Shown: positions 35,040-42,933 of the stretch, one piece after another
Position numbering within the stretch: position 1 is the stretch's first letter
Layout: each line of letters starts with the position of its first letter
NCBI RefSeq assembly: GCF_003597675.1
Contig: NZ_CP030828.1
Location: forward strand, 1 to 64,000
Source: Neorhizobium sp. NCHU2750
GTDB lineage: Bacteria > Pseudomonadota > Alphaproteobacteria > Rhizobiales > Rhizobiaceae
Reading direction: 5' to 3'
DNA length: 64,000 bases
Translations under genes and position numbers: made by a program
The notes under the pieces: generated by a model
Seen by the model: only the letters and a program-made list of their open reading frames with translations
The model's database searches: none
Told to the model about the DNA's origin: nothing

Positions 35040-35043
35040 GACT

Positions 35044-35059
35044 TACCCATTAATGGGTA
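35044..35059. promoter_or_regulatory. NarL-type 7-2-7 response-regulator site upstream of the TRAP operon
   Basis: TACCCAT (35044-35050), TA, ATGGGTA (35053-35059) is a perfect 16 bp palindrome. Each half fits the NarL heptamer consensus TACYYMT in the 7-2-7 arrangement. It lies 100 bp ahead of the first TRAP gene and immediately after a NarL-family regulator gene. Confidence 0.75.
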
Positions 35060-35158
35060 GTTTCGTTCTTTTCTTCGGCCCCTCCTCTTGTTCTGCCAAA
35101 ATGCCGCACGTAGGAATTGTGCCATGCCCTGTCCATGACGGGGTTTGGGAGGAGTTTC

Positions 35159-35707
35159 ATGTCTGGTCTATTGGCGCTGTCGCGTTTCATCGACGCGGCA
35201 AACACGTTTATTGGAAAGGCCGTATCCTGGCTGATCCTGCTGGCGATCGTCATCAGTGCGGTCAACGCTGTCACCCGCAAGCTGTTCAATCTCAGTTCGA
35301 ATGCCTGGCTGGAGGCGCAATGGTACCTGTTTTCTGCAGGCTTTCTCGTCGCCGCAGGCTATACATTGCTCAACAATGAACATGTGAAGGTCGATCTCGT
35401 CTACGGTCGCCTGTCTCGCCGGACCCAGCTCTGGATCGAGATCCTGGGCACGCTCTTCTTCCTTTTCCCGTTCTGTCTGATCACCATTTATCTCTCCTGG
35501 CCGCGTGTGACGTCCAAGTTCATCAGCGGCGAGATTTCCAACAACACCGGTGGTCTCATCCTCTGGCCTGTCTGGGCACTCATTCCGCTCGGCTTTGGCC
35601 TGCTCGCGCTTCAAGGGGTGTCCGAGCTGATCAAGCGTATCGCGATCCTGCGCGGCGAACTGCCGGATGCAATCGCCCTGGCCGATGCCGAAGCGCAGAC
35701 CCTTTAA
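35159..35707 (+). CDS. TRAP transporter small membrane subunit (DctQ type)
   Basis: 182-residue four-helix membrane protein of a tripartite ATP-independent periplasmic transporter. Hydrophobic segments lie near residues 20-40, 58-75, 95-115 and 137-160; the family-typical LEAQWYLFSAGFLVAAGYTL is present. ATG 35159 follows GGGAGGAG; the frame extends to 35117 without support. It is 6 bp from the large subunit. Confidence 0.92.
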   Translation: MSGLLALSRFIDAANTFIGKAVSWLILLAIVISAVNAVTRKLFNLSSNAWLEAQWYLFSAGFLVAAGYTLLNNEHVKVDLVYGRLSRRTQLWIEILGTLFFLFPFCLITIYLSWPRVTSKFISGEISNNTGGLILWPVWALIPLGFGLLALQGVSELIKRIAILRGELPDAIALADAEAQTL

Positions 35708-35713
35708 GGACGG

Positions 35714-37360
35714 ATGGCAGCCATGTTTGCATTCTTCGCGGAAAATCTCGCGCCGATCATGTTCGGCTCCCTTATCGTCATCCTTCTGCTCGGTTATCCG
35801 GTTGCCTTCGCTTTGGCCTTTGTCGGCTTTGTGTTCGGTTTCATCGGCATCGAGATGGGTCTGCTTCCGGTCAACCTGTTCGGTGCGATCCCGGACCGCA
35901 TTTTCGGCCAGATGTCGAACGAAACCCTTCTGGCGATTCCGTTCTTCACCTTCATGGGGTTGATCCTCGAACGAAGCGGGATGGCGGAGGAACTGCTCGA
36001 TACGATCGGCCAACTGTTCGGTCCCGTGCGTGGCGGTCTGGCCTTCGCCGTCATATTCGTCGGCGCGATCCTCGCGGCAACCACCGGCGTCGTTGCGGCC
36101 TCCGTCATCTCGATGGGCCTGATCTCGCTGCCGATCATGCTGCGTTACGGCTATGACCGGCGTGTCGCTGCGGGAACGATTGCCGCCTCGGGCACGCTGG
36201 CGCAGATCATCCCGCCTAGCCTTGTGCTGATCATTCTCGCCGACCAGCTCGGTCGATCTGTCGGCGACATGTACAAGGGTGCGCTGATCCCCGGGCTTCT
36301 GCTCTGCGCGGCCTATGCCGGTTACATCATCCTGATGTCCTTCCTCTATCCGAAGACTGTGCCGGCTTTGCCGATCGAAGCGCGGTCGTTGCGTGGCTGG
36401 AAGCTGCTTCGCAAGGTGATCACCTCGCTGGTGCCGCCCTTGGTTCTGATCTTCCTGGTTCTTGGCACGATCTTCATCGGCCTTGCGACGCCGACCGAAG
36501 GCGGGGCCATGGGGGCGGTCGGCGCGCTGGCGCTCGCTGCCTTGAACCGCAGGCTCACGCTGGAGATCGTCAAGTCGGCGCTCTATGCGACCGTCAAGCT
36601 GTCGTCCTTCGTCATCTTCATTCTGCTCGGTGCGCGCGTCTTTTCGCTCACCTTCTATGGCGTCAACGGCCATATCTGGGTCGAACACCTGATGACATCC
36701 GTACCAGGAGGCGAAGTCGGCTTCTTGATCGTCGCCAACCTCCTGGTCTTCTTCCTGGCATTCTTCCTCGACTATTTCGAACTCGCCTTCATCATCGTGC
36801 CGCTTCTGGCGCCGGTGGCCGACAGCCTTGGCATCGATCTTATCTGGTTCGGCGTGATGCTGGCGATCAACATGCAGACTTCGTTCATGCATCCGCCATT
36901 CGGGTTCTCGCTGTTCTACCTGCGTTCGGTGGCGCCGACTCGTGCCTACAAGGACAGGATTACCGGAGCGACGATCCAGCCGGTGACGTCTGGCCAGATC
37001 TATATGGGCTCGATCCCGTTCCTGGTGATGCAGCTGATCATGGTGGTGATCGTGGTCGTGTTTCCGGGTCTCGTCACGCACTACAAGTCCGGTGCGGCGA
37101 CGGTTGATCCGAACTCGGTCCAGATCAATATCCCGATGCCGGGCGGCGATGGCCTCAATCCCTTCGGAAGCCCGTCCGCACCGTTCGGCGCCCCTGGTGC
37201 AACGCCCGAGGGCAGCCCGCCCGCACCGAGCTTCGGCGCTCCGCCGCCAAGCTTTGGAGCCCCTGCGCCCGGCAGCAGCGAGCCTGCTCCGCCAAGCTTC
37301 GGTTCGCCAACGCCGAATTTCGGCAGCCCGCAACCGAGTTCGGGGACGACCAATCCCTGA
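35714..37360 (+). CDS. TRAP transporter large membrane subunit (DctM type) with FG-repeat tail
   Basis: 548-residue multi-helix permease, the ion-coupled channel of the TRAP system. DctM motifs are GSLIVILLLGYPVAFALAFV, GAILAATTGVVAASVISMG, ASGTLAQIIPPSLVLIILAD and NMQTSFMHPPFGFSLFYL. The membrane domain ends near residue 470. About 74 further residues form a Pro/Gly/Ser/Ala-rich tail with six FG[AS]P units and no Lys or Arg, a tail not expected of ordinary DctM proteins. It is 73 bp upstream of the binding-protein gene. The substrate is probably an organic acid, from the family. Confidence 0.93.
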   Translation: MAAMFAFFAENLAPIMFGSLIVILLLGYPVAFALAFVGFVFGFIGIEMGLLPVNLFGAIPDRIFGQMSNETLLAIPFFTFMGLILERSGMAEELLDTIGQLFGPVRGGLAFAVIFVGAILAATTGVVAASVISMGLISLPIMLRYGYDRRVAAGTIAASGTLAQIIPPSLVLIILADQLGRSVGDMYKGALIPGLLLCAAYAGYIILMSFLYPKTVPALPIEARSLRGWKLLRKVITSLVPPLVLIFLVLGTIFIGLATPTEGGAMGAVGALALAALNRRLTLEIVKSALYATVKLSSFVIFILLGARVFSLTFYGVNGHIWVEHLMTSVPGGEVGFLIVANLLVFFLAFFLDYFELAFIIVPLLAPVADSLGIDLIWFGVMLAINMQTSFMHPPFGFSLFYLRSVAPTRAYKDRITGATIQPVTSGQIYMGSIPFLVMQLIMVVIVVVFPGLVTHYKSGAATVDPNSVQINIPMPGGDGLNPFGSPSAPFGAPGATPEGSPPAPSFGAPPPSFGAPAPGSSEPAPPSFGSPTPNFGSPQPSSGTTNP

Positions 37361-37433
37361 CTCAAGTTCCGGCGCCGCGGGCGCCGGGTCCATCCAGAAA
37401 GCTTTCCTGACAGATCAATTGAGGAGGATTGAA

Positions 37434-38549
37434 ATGAAAAAGGACGTAAGCCGTCGTGGCTTCATGACGAAAGGGGCGATCGCCGGCGTTGCGACCGCTG
37501 CCGGAGCCTCGCTCGCAGCGCCTGCCGTTGCGCAAAGCCTGCCATCGATACGCTGGCGCCTGACATCGGGCTTTCCGAACAATCTCGACACCATCTATGG
37601 CGGTGCCGTGGTCATGGCCGATGCGTTGTCCAAGATCACCGAAGGCAAATTCCAGATCCAGGTCTTCCAGGCCGGCGAAATCGTGCCCGGTGCGCAGGCG
37701 ATCGATGCGGTGAAGGAGAATACCGTCGAAATCGCCCATACCTGCGGCTATTACTTCACCGGCAAGGATCCGACATTCGCGATCGGTTCCACCATCCCGT
37801 TCGGCCTCAATGGGCGCCAGCAGAATGCCTGGCTTTATCATGGTGGCGGCAACGAGGCCTATAACGAGTTCCTGTCCAACTATGGCGTCGTCGGTATTCC
37901 CGGTGGTGCGACCGGGGCGCAGATGGGTGGCTGGTTCCGCAAGGAGATCAAGAGTGCCGCTGATCTGCAGGGCGTCAAGATGCGTATCGCAGGCGTTGCC
38001 GGCCAGGTTATGGCCAAGCTCGGCGTCGTTCCGCAGCAGCTTCCCGGCGGTGATATCTATCCGGCGCTGGAACGCGGCACGATCGATGCCGCTGAATGGA
38101 TCGGCCCTTACGACGACGAGCGGCTCGGCTTCTATCAGATCGCCAAGAATTACTATTATCCGGCCTATTGGGAAGGTGGCCTGACGATCCACTTCTTCGT
38201 CAACCAGGCTCAGTATGCCGGATTGCCGGACGCCTACAAGGCTGCGCTCGACACGGCCTGCAAGGCCGCAAACGTCAACATGCAGGCGCTATACGACGTC
38301 AAGAATACCTCGGCTATCCGCTCGCTTGTGGCCAAGGGTGTCCAGCTTCGGCCACTGCCGCGCGACGTGATGGACGCGGCCTACAAGGCCTCGTTCGAAC
38401 TCTACGGTGAATACAGCCAGAAATATCCGACCTGGGCGAAGATCTATCCGGGTTGGAAGAAATTCCGGGATGAAAGCTTCGAGTGGTTCCGCGTCGCGGA
38501 ATACAGCTACGACAGCTACATGTACGCTGCCCAGGCAGCCGGCAAGTAA
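37434..38549 (+). CDS. TRAP transporter periplasmic substrate-binding protein (DctP type)
   Basis: 371-residue receptor with a Tat-type signal (SRRGFMTKG near residues 6-14, then a hydrophobic stretch and AVAQ cleavage near 33). Family motifs include FQAGEIVPGAQAIDAVKENT, LQGVKMRIAGVAGQVMAKLG and QQLPGGDIYPALERGTIDAA with the WIGPYDD segment. The last motifs resemble the DctP subgroup that binds 2-oxo acids or similar monocarboxylates. GAGGAGG precedes ATG 37434; the open frame back to 37092 overlaps the permease gene. A large hairpin follows the stop. Confidence 0.93.
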   Translation: MKKDVSRRGFMTKGAIAGVATAAGASLAAPAVAQSLPSIRWRLTSGFPNNLDTIYGGAVVMADALSKITEGKFQIQVFQAGEIVPGAQAIDAVKENTVEIAHTCGYYFTGKDPTFAIGSTIPFGLNGRQQNAWLYHGGGNEAYNEFLSNYGVVGIPGGATGAQMGGWFRKEIKSAADLQGVKMRIAGVAGQVMAKLGVVPQQLPGGDIYPALERGTIDAAEWIGPYDDERLGFYQIAKNYYYPAYWEGGLTIHFFVNQAQYAGLPDAYKAALDTACKAANVNMQALYDVKNTSAIRSLVAKGVQLRPLPRDVMDAAYKASFELYGEYSQKYPTWAKIYPGWKKFRDESFEWFRVAEYSYDSYMYAAQAAGK

Positions 38550-38558
38550 CGACCAAAC

Positions 38559-38590
38559 GGCACTGGGGCAGATCAATCTGCCGCAGTGCC
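38559..38590 (+). terminator. Hairpin at the end of the TRAP operon
   Basis: A 15 bp stem (38559-38573 with 38576-38590) has a single mismatch and a tiny loop, 10 bp after the binding-protein stop. There is no T-run, so it may be a 3' stabiliser or a Rho-assisted terminator. Confidence 0.55.
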
Positions 38591-38756
38591 TGCAGCATTC
38601 TCTGGCCGGTCTGCTATTTTCGCACCGCACGGCGACTACCGATTTTCATTCGCAGAAAATCGACGAGAGGGTCCTGTGCTCAATGACGCAGTCTCTTCAC
38701 GGAAGCAGGTAGGGTGATCACTACGGGGCAGGAGTAATCCGTGCCATGGCCCAGAA

Positions 38757-38796
38757 TCGAAAAAGCCTGCCGCGGGAGGAGGAGCGGCAGGCTTTT
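38757..38796 (-). terminator. Cuckoo hairpin 4 and intrinsic terminator
   Basis: A perfect 13 bp stem (38761-38773 with 38784-38796) has CCTCCTCCC in its 10-base loop. It is followed on the minus strand by a five-T run, so the same hairpin displays the motif and ends transcription. Confidence 0.8.
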
Positions 38797-38807
38797 CGAA
38801 TATATTT

Positions 38808-38840
38808 GAACAGCGACTGGGAGGAGGAGTGCCGCCGTTC
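38808..38840 (-). ncRNA. Cuckoo hairpin 3
   Basis: A ten-pair stem between 38808-38817 and 38831-38840, including two positions that pair only as G-U in the minus-strand RNA. The loop carries CCTCCTCCC. Confidence 0.75.
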
Positions 38841-38841
38841 C

Positions 38842-38879
38842 TTCAGGCTTCCCTTGGGAGGAGGAGCGGGTCGCCTGAA
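38842..38879 (-). ncRNA. Cuckoo hairpin 2
   Basis: Outer stem TTCAGGC/GCCTGAA (38842-38848 with 38873-38879), an internal loop, then three C-G pairs, with CCTCCTCCC in the loop on the minus strand. Confidence 0.75.
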
Positions 38880-38881
38880 AC

Positions 38882-38915
38882 ACGAAGCTCTGTGGGAGGA
38901 GGTACATCGCTTCGT
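38882..38915 (-). ncRNA. Cuckoo hairpin 1 (5'-most on the minus strand)
   Basis: Outer stem ACGAAGC/GCTTCGT (38882-38888 with 38909-38915), a 2x2 internal loop, then TGT/ACA, closing a loop with CCTCCTCCC on the minus strand. Confidence 0.75.
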
Positions 38916-38923
38916 TGGATGTA

Positions 38924-38929
38924 GTTATA
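38924..38929 (-). promoter_or_regulatory. Putative -10 box of the cuckoo RNA array
   Basis: Minus-strand TATAAC, placed so that the predicted start (about 38917) falls right at the first hairpin. No sigma-70 -35 is seen 16-18 bp upstream; a stress sigma factor is possible. A 10 bp palindrome AACGGCCGTT lies at 38941-38950. Confidence 0.4.
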
Positions 38930-39216
38930 CAGCATTCCCGAACGGCCGTTAGTGGCTCTGTCGCAGCCCAGCTATGCGCTCAGCGCATTGAGCGGCTAGT
39001 ATTTGCCTAAATTTGTGCCGATGGATGAGGCAGATGATGGATCATTGCGCGCCGCAGTCTGAGATACGGCGACGCGCAATGAAGTTTGACTATGTTCGGT
39101 CGCATCATTTGTGGCTTGCCACCACCAATTGGTCCTCTCGATATAGGCGGGCGCATCTTCTTGCGCTAAGACGAAGGGAGGAAGCTGCTGGCGGCTTTTC
39201 CGAATGGAGAATTTTT
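38930..39216. other. Intergenic region ahead of the IclR regulator
   Basis: The remainder of a 667 bp gap between the TRAP operon and the IclR gene. An open frame continues upstream of the chosen IclR start to 39013 but encodes nothing recognisable. AACGGCCGTT at 38941-38950 is the only palindrome noted. Confidence 0.4.
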
Positions 39217-40086
39217 TTGTCGCGTAAGCCTTTAAAACCCGGTCATGTCCGCACGGAAGGCAGCGAAGATGCTGCTGGCGGCAAATCGCCAACCGGTACG
39301 CAGACCTTGCTTCGCGGTCTGACCTTGCTGGAGCAGGTCGCTCAAGGCGTCTGTGATGTAAAGGGCCTTTCCGAACGCCTCGGCATGCCGCGCAGCACCA
39401 CCCACCGGGTGTTGAGCAATCTGGTGGCCGAAGGCTATCTGCATCACGTGCCGTATCAGGGTTACACCCTCGGCTATAAACTCATCTATCTGGGCACCCG
39501 CGCAAGGGAGCAGCGGCCCTTGGCCCAGCTGGCACGCCCTTTTCTCGAGAAGCTCGCGGATTTCTGTGGCGACACCATCCATCTCGGGCAGATCGAGGGC
39601 CCGCATGTCCTCTATCTCGATAAGCTGTCGGGGCAACGAGGCCTTGAAATGCGCTCACGCATCGGCCAGCGCATGCCGCTCGCCTCGACCGGCGTTGGCC
39701 GCGCGCTGATGCTGGGAATGACCGAGGAACGTTGGCGGGAAGTCTATGACGAGGCGGTACTGCTGCGCGAGCGGACTGCCAGCGACCGCCCCCCATTGCC
39801 GCAATGGCCCGAATATCTCGCGAAGATGCGTGATTATCGTCAGCGTGGCTGGGTGATGGAGTTTGAAGAGAACGAGATCGGTATCCGCTGTGTCGGCGCG
39901 CCCGTGCGTGACGTGAACGGCGAGGTCGTGGCAGCCGTCAGCATAGCGAGCGCCAGCTTTCATATGCCGGAAGCACGCATGTTCGAGCTTGGGCCGGTCG
40001 TCGCTGCAACCGCGCATTCCATTTCGCGGGCGCTTGGAGAAGCGCCCAGGGAGTTGTCATCACTGCCGGTATCGCTCCGGAAGTGA
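39217..40086 (+). CDS. IclR-family transcriptional regulator
   Basis: About 289 residues. The winged helix-turn-helix (TQTLLRGLTLLEQVAQGVCD, then VKGLSERLGMPRSTTHRVLS) is followed by the IclR effector domain (LEKLADFCGDTIHLGQIEGP, GQRMPLASTGVGRALMLGMT and VMEFEENEIGIRCVGAPVRD). I propose TTG 39217, with GGAGA 6 bases upstream, because it gives the usual family length; GTG 39247 is an alternative. The open frame reaches 39013 but its first 68 residues look non-coding. It ends 15 bp from the convergent galactonate operon, which it may regulate. Confidence 0.85.
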   Translation: MSRKPLKPGHVRTEGSEDAAGGKSPTGTQTLLRGLTLLEQVAQGVCDVKGLSERLGMPRSTTHRVLSNLVAEGYLHHVPYQGYTLGYKLIYLGTRAREQRPLAQLARPFLEKLADFCGDTIHLGQIEGPHVLYLDKLSGQRGLEMRSRIGQRMPLASTGVGRALMLGMTEERWREVYDEAVLLRERTASDRPPLPQWPEYLAKMRDYRQRGWVMEFEENEIGIRCVGAPVRDVNGEVVAAVSIASASFHMPEARMFELGPVVAATAHSISRALGEAPRELSSLPVSLRK

Positions 40087-40101
40087 TGAATAGGTTCGGT
40101 C

Positions 40102-41052
40102 TTAATAAGGATTGACCGGTGTTTTCAGCGGCTGCCCGCTGAAATGGGCGGCGACGTTGTCGAACACGAGATCGCCCATGGCCTTTCGGGTTGAATGGGT
40201 CGCGCTCGCCATGTGAGGCGTCACCACCACATTTGCGCGACCTTGCAGAGCCTTGGGCACTACCGGTTCGCACTCGAACACGTCGAGACCCGCACCGGCG
40301 ATCGTGCCTGCGTCCAGCGCTTCGATCAATGCTGCCTCGTCCACCACCGTGCCGCGAGCAATATTGATGAGAATGCCCTGCGGACCGAGCGCCTTCAAGA
40401 TCGTGGCGTCGACCAGAGCGCGTGTTTTATCGCCACCGTTGACGCAGATAACGAGAAAGTCGACCTCGGCCGCAAGCGTTGCGAGATCGGAGACGAACCG
40501 ATACGGGCAGCCGGACAGGGGTTGACGATCGGTATAGGTGATCTCCATGTCGAAGCCGGCGGCACGACGGGCAATCGTCTGGCCTATGCGGCCCATGCCG
40601 GCAATGCCGAGCTTGCCGCCAGAAACTTTCTTGGTCCAGGTAAAGCCGCCATTTGCCCAGTCGCCGCGCTCGACGAAGCGTTGGGCTTCGACGATCTGGC
40701 GGGACGTGGCAAGCAGCAGGCCCATTGCCATGTCTGCGACATCGTCCGTCAGAACGCCCGGCGTATTGGTCACTGCGATGCCGCGTGCATGGGCTGCTGC
40801 CACGTCGATACCGTCGTAGCCGACGCCGAAATCGGCGATCAGTTCCAGTTTGGGGAAGCGGTCGATGAATTCGGCCGTGACGACCGATTCACCATTGACT
40901 GCGAGAACGCGCGCATTCTGCGCGGCCTTGTTCTGCTCCGTCACGCTCAGAGTTTCCCAGTCGGCAAGCGTGCAGGTTTCATCCAGACGCTGCGCCAGGG
41001 CCGGTGGAAGGAAAGCGGCCTTGACGACCGTCGCTTCGGTCTTGTCGAACAT
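40102..41052 (-). CDS. D-isomer-specific 2-hydroxyacid dehydrogenase (GhrB/glyoxylate reductase-like)
   Basis: 316-residue NAD(P)-dependent 2-keto-acid reductase. The Rossmann motif GIAGMGRIGQTIARRAAGF is near residue 150. The catalytic Arg lies in FLVICVNGGDKTRALVDATI, the Glu near ALDAGTIAGAGLDVFECEP, and the His in VVTPHMASATHSTRKAMGD. Start ATG 41052 is 20 bp after dgoD; upstream codons to 41109 overlap dgoD. It is last in the galactonate operon, where it might recycle glyoxylate, hydroxypyruvate or another 2-keto acid; no standard step of D-galactonate breakdown needs it. Confidence 0.85.
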   Translation of the reverse strand: MFDKTEATVVKAAFLPPALAQRLDETCTLADWETLSVTEQNKAAQNARVLAVNGESVVTAEFIDRFPKLELIADFGVGYDGIDVAAAHARGIAVTNTPGVLTDDVADMAMGLLLATSRQIVEAQRFVERGDWANGGFTWTKKVSGGKLGIAGMGRIGQTIARRAAGFDMEITYTDRQPLSGCPYRFVSDLATLAAEVDFLVICVNGGDKTRALVDATILKALGPQGILINIARGTVVDEAALIEALDAGTIAGAGLDVFECEPVVPKALQGRANVVVTPHMASATHSTRKAMGDLVFDNVAAHFSGQPLKTPVNPY

Positions 41053-41072
41053 GATGATCTCTTTCTTCTCGC

Positions 41073-42221
41073 TTACCACTCGGCCACGGCGCCATCGGCA
41101 AGCCGCCATACCGGGTTGCGCCAGTCGGGGGCTGTCTTCGAGCGCTCGATGACCAGCGCTTCGTCAACCTCGACACCGAGACCGGGCCGCTTGTTGGGAT
41201 AGAACCAGCCGCCATCGATGCGGAAGTCATCCTTGTTGGCGACATAGTCGAACAGTTCGGCACCCTTGTTGTAGTGGATACCCATGCTCTGTTCCTGAAA
41301 CACGGCATTGTGCGAGACGAAGTCGACCGCAAGGCAGGAGGCAAGCGCCAAAGGCCCAAGCGGGCAATGGGGCGCAAGCGCGACATCGTAGGCCTCGGCC
41401 ATCGCGGCAATGCGGAAGCATTCCGAGACACCGCCCGCATGGCTGAGGTCGGGCTGCAGAATAGAGATGCCGCCGCCCTCGAGGACACGCTTGAAATCGA
41501 AGCGCGAGAACATCCGCTCGCCGGCCGCGATCGGGATATGTGTCTGGGCCGCAAGGCGAGGGTAATATTCTGCCTGCTCTGCCAGAACCGGTTCTTCGAT
41601 GAACAGGGGTCTATAGGGCTCAAGCTCATGAATGAGAACTTTGGCCATGGGCGCTGCGACGCGGCCGTGGAAATCGATGCCGAACTCGATCGTATTGCCG
41701 AAGGTCTGGCGAATTTCCGCCACCACGGCGACCGCGGCATCGATCTTCGCCGAGCTGTCGATGATGCCCATTTCTTCGCAGCCGTTCAGCTTGAACGTGT
41801 CGAAGCCGATTTCCTGCAGCTTGCGGATATTGGCTATGACATCGGCCGGGCGATCGCCGCCCACCCAGGAATAGGCCTTGACGCGATCGCGGACCAGGCC
41901 GCCAAGCAGCTCGTACACCGGTGCGTTGAGGACTTTGCCCTTGATGTCCCACAGAGCCTGATCGATGCCGGCGATCGCGCTCATCAGGATCGGGCCGCCG
42001 CGATAGAAGCCGGCGCGATAAAGCACCTGCCACAAGTCGTTGATGCGAGACGGATCCTTGCCGATCAGATAGTCGCTAAGTTCGTGGACCGCTGCCTCGA
42101 CGCTGCGGGCACGCCCCTCGATAACCGGTTCGCCCCAACCGGTAATGCCCTCATCCGTCTCGATTTTGAGAAACATCCAGCGGGGTGGCAGGCGATAGGT
42201 GGTAAGTTTGGTGATCTTCAT
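41073..42221 (-). CDS. dgoD: D-galactonate dehydratase (mandelate racemase/enolase superfamily)
   Basis: Removes water from D-galactonate to give 2-keto-3-deoxygalactonate. The 382 residues equal the usual DgoD length. It starts [20 protein letters not shown], and metal and catalytic residues are in place: FGIDFHGRV (Asp and the DgoD-type His), LFIEEPVL (Glu), [15 protein letters not shown] (Glu), [10 protein letters not shown] and LAPHCPLGP (base His). ATG 42221 follows AGGA; the frame extends to 42281 inside the intergenic gap and dgoA end. It lies between dgoA and the dehydrogenase. Confidence 0.92.
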   Translation of the reverse strand: MKITKLTTYRLPPRWMFLKIETDEGITGWGEPVIEGRARSVEAAVHELSDYLIGKDPSRINDLWQVLYRAGFYRGGPILMSAIAGIDQALWDIKGKVLNAPVYELLGGLVRDRVKAYSWVGGDRPADVIANIRKLQEIGFDTFKLNGCEEMGIIDSSAKIDAAVAVVAEIRQTFGNTIEFGIDFHGRVAAPMAKVLIHELEPYRPLFIEEPVLAEQAEYYPRLAAQTHIPIAAGERMFSRFDFKRVLEGGGISILQPDLSHAGGVSECFRIAAMAEAYDVALAPHCPLGPLALASCLAVDFVSHNAVFQEQSMGIHYNKGAELFDYVANKDDFRIDGGWFYPNKRPGLGVEVDEALVIERSKTAPDWRNPVWRLADGAVAEW

Positions 42222-42255
42222 TGAAATGCGTCCTGATTGGAAATTGCCGGCGCGA

Positions 42256-42906
42256 TCACGCGCCGGCACGTCCGGCAGCAAACGCGGCCACGAAGCGGCG
42301 GGCCTCGGCGGTCAATTCCTGCCATTTTCCGGCGGAGATGAGATCCCTGCGGACGAGATTGCTGCCGACGCCGGCGGCGTAAGCGCCGGCACGCGCAAAT
42401 GCTTCGAGATTGTCCAGGCCAACGCCGCCCACCGGAATGAGCGCGGCCTCGGCAAACGGTCCCCTCAGGTCCTTGATGTAGCCGGGGCCGAGACCGCCGG
42501 CCGGGAACAGCTTGAGCAGGTCGCAACCAAGCCTGTGAGCCTTGACGACTTCGGTCGGCGTCGTGACCGACGGGATCATCAGTCGCTGCCGTTCGTGTAC
42601 CGTCGCAATGACGTCCGGATCAAAGTTGGGAGCCAGGACGAAATCGGCTCCCGCATCGAGCGCCAGTGTCGCTGACACAGGGTTGATGACGGTACCGGCG
42701 CCGATCCGCATGCGGTCTCCGAGCGCTGCCTTCAGCGCCCGGATACCCTCGTAGACAGAAGGGCTGTTGCAGGTGATCTCGAACACCTTGACGCCACCTT
42801 CGAGCAGCGCCTGGGCCGTCGGCACCACGTCCGCGGGCGAAAGCCCGCGGGATATGGCGATGATGCCGCTTTCCCGGATCGTGGTGACAACCTCGTGTTT
42901 CAGCAT
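42256..42906 (-). CDS. dgoA: 2-dehydro-3-deoxy-6-phosphogalactonate aldolase (KDPG aldolase family)
   Basis: Cleaves 2-keto-3-deoxy-6-phosphogalactonate to pyruvate and glyceraldehyde 3-phosphate. The 216-residue TIM-barrel class I aldolase shows [13 protein letters not shown] (catalytic Glu), [11 protein letters not shown], and the Schiff-base lysine in [17 protein letters not shown], with the phosphate loop [10 protein letters not shown]. Assignment to the galactonate rather than the gluconate pathway rests on the dgoK, dgoT and dgoD neighbours. Gaps are 27 bp from dgoT and 34 bp to dgoD. Confidence 0.9.
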   Translation of the reverse strand: MLKHEVVTTIRESGIIAISRGLSPADVVPTAQALLEGGVKVFEITCNSPSVYEGIRALKAALGDRMRIGAGTVINPVSATLALDAGADFVLAPNFDPDVIATVHERQRLMIPSVTTPTEVVKAHRLGCDLLKLFPAGGLGPGYIKDLRGPFAEAALIPVGGVGLDNLEAFARAGAYAAGVGSNLVRRDLISAGKWQELTAEARRFVAAFAAGRAGA

Positions 42907-42933
42907 TGTTTCAACCTTTCGAAACGATGATAA

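Larger units (their letters stand above)
38757..38917 (-). ncRNA. Cuckoo-type (CcsR-like) small RNA array with four CCUCCUCCC hairpins
   Basis: On the minus strand four hairpins follow one another, and each loop contains CCTCCTCCC (complements of 38894-38902, 38856-38864, 38819-38827 and 38774-38782). The last stem ends in five Ts and is an intrinsic terminator. In hairpin 2 two A-C mismatches on the plus strand become G-U pairs on the minus strand, which fixes the direction. The motif matches the anti-Shine-Dalgarno-like loops of alphaproteobacterial cuckoo RNAs (CcsR1-4 of Rhodobacter sphaeroides). The 5' end is set from a TATAAC box at 38924-38929. An AT-rich linker (38797-38807) may be a cleavage site. 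No ORF follows any GGGAGGAGG on the plus strand. Confidence 0.82.

Noticed and set aside
35168..37393. Long minus-strand ORF (741 codons) across the TRAP genes
   Set aside because: It lies opposite two clear TRAP membrane genes, is extremely rich in Arg, Asp, Glu, His and Gln with no recognisable domain, and fits complement-strand shadow of GC-rich coding.
38774..38902. GGGAGGAGG copies as ribosome-binding sites of small plus-strand genes
   Set aside because: No start codon with a sensible ORF follows at normal spacing, each copy sits in a hairpin loop, and G-U pairing and the terminator point to the minus strand.
39013..39216. Upstream extension of the IclR regulator to 39013
   Set aside because: The 68 extra residues have no similarity to the IclR domain plan and would make the protein longer than usual; TTG 39217 has a ribosome site.
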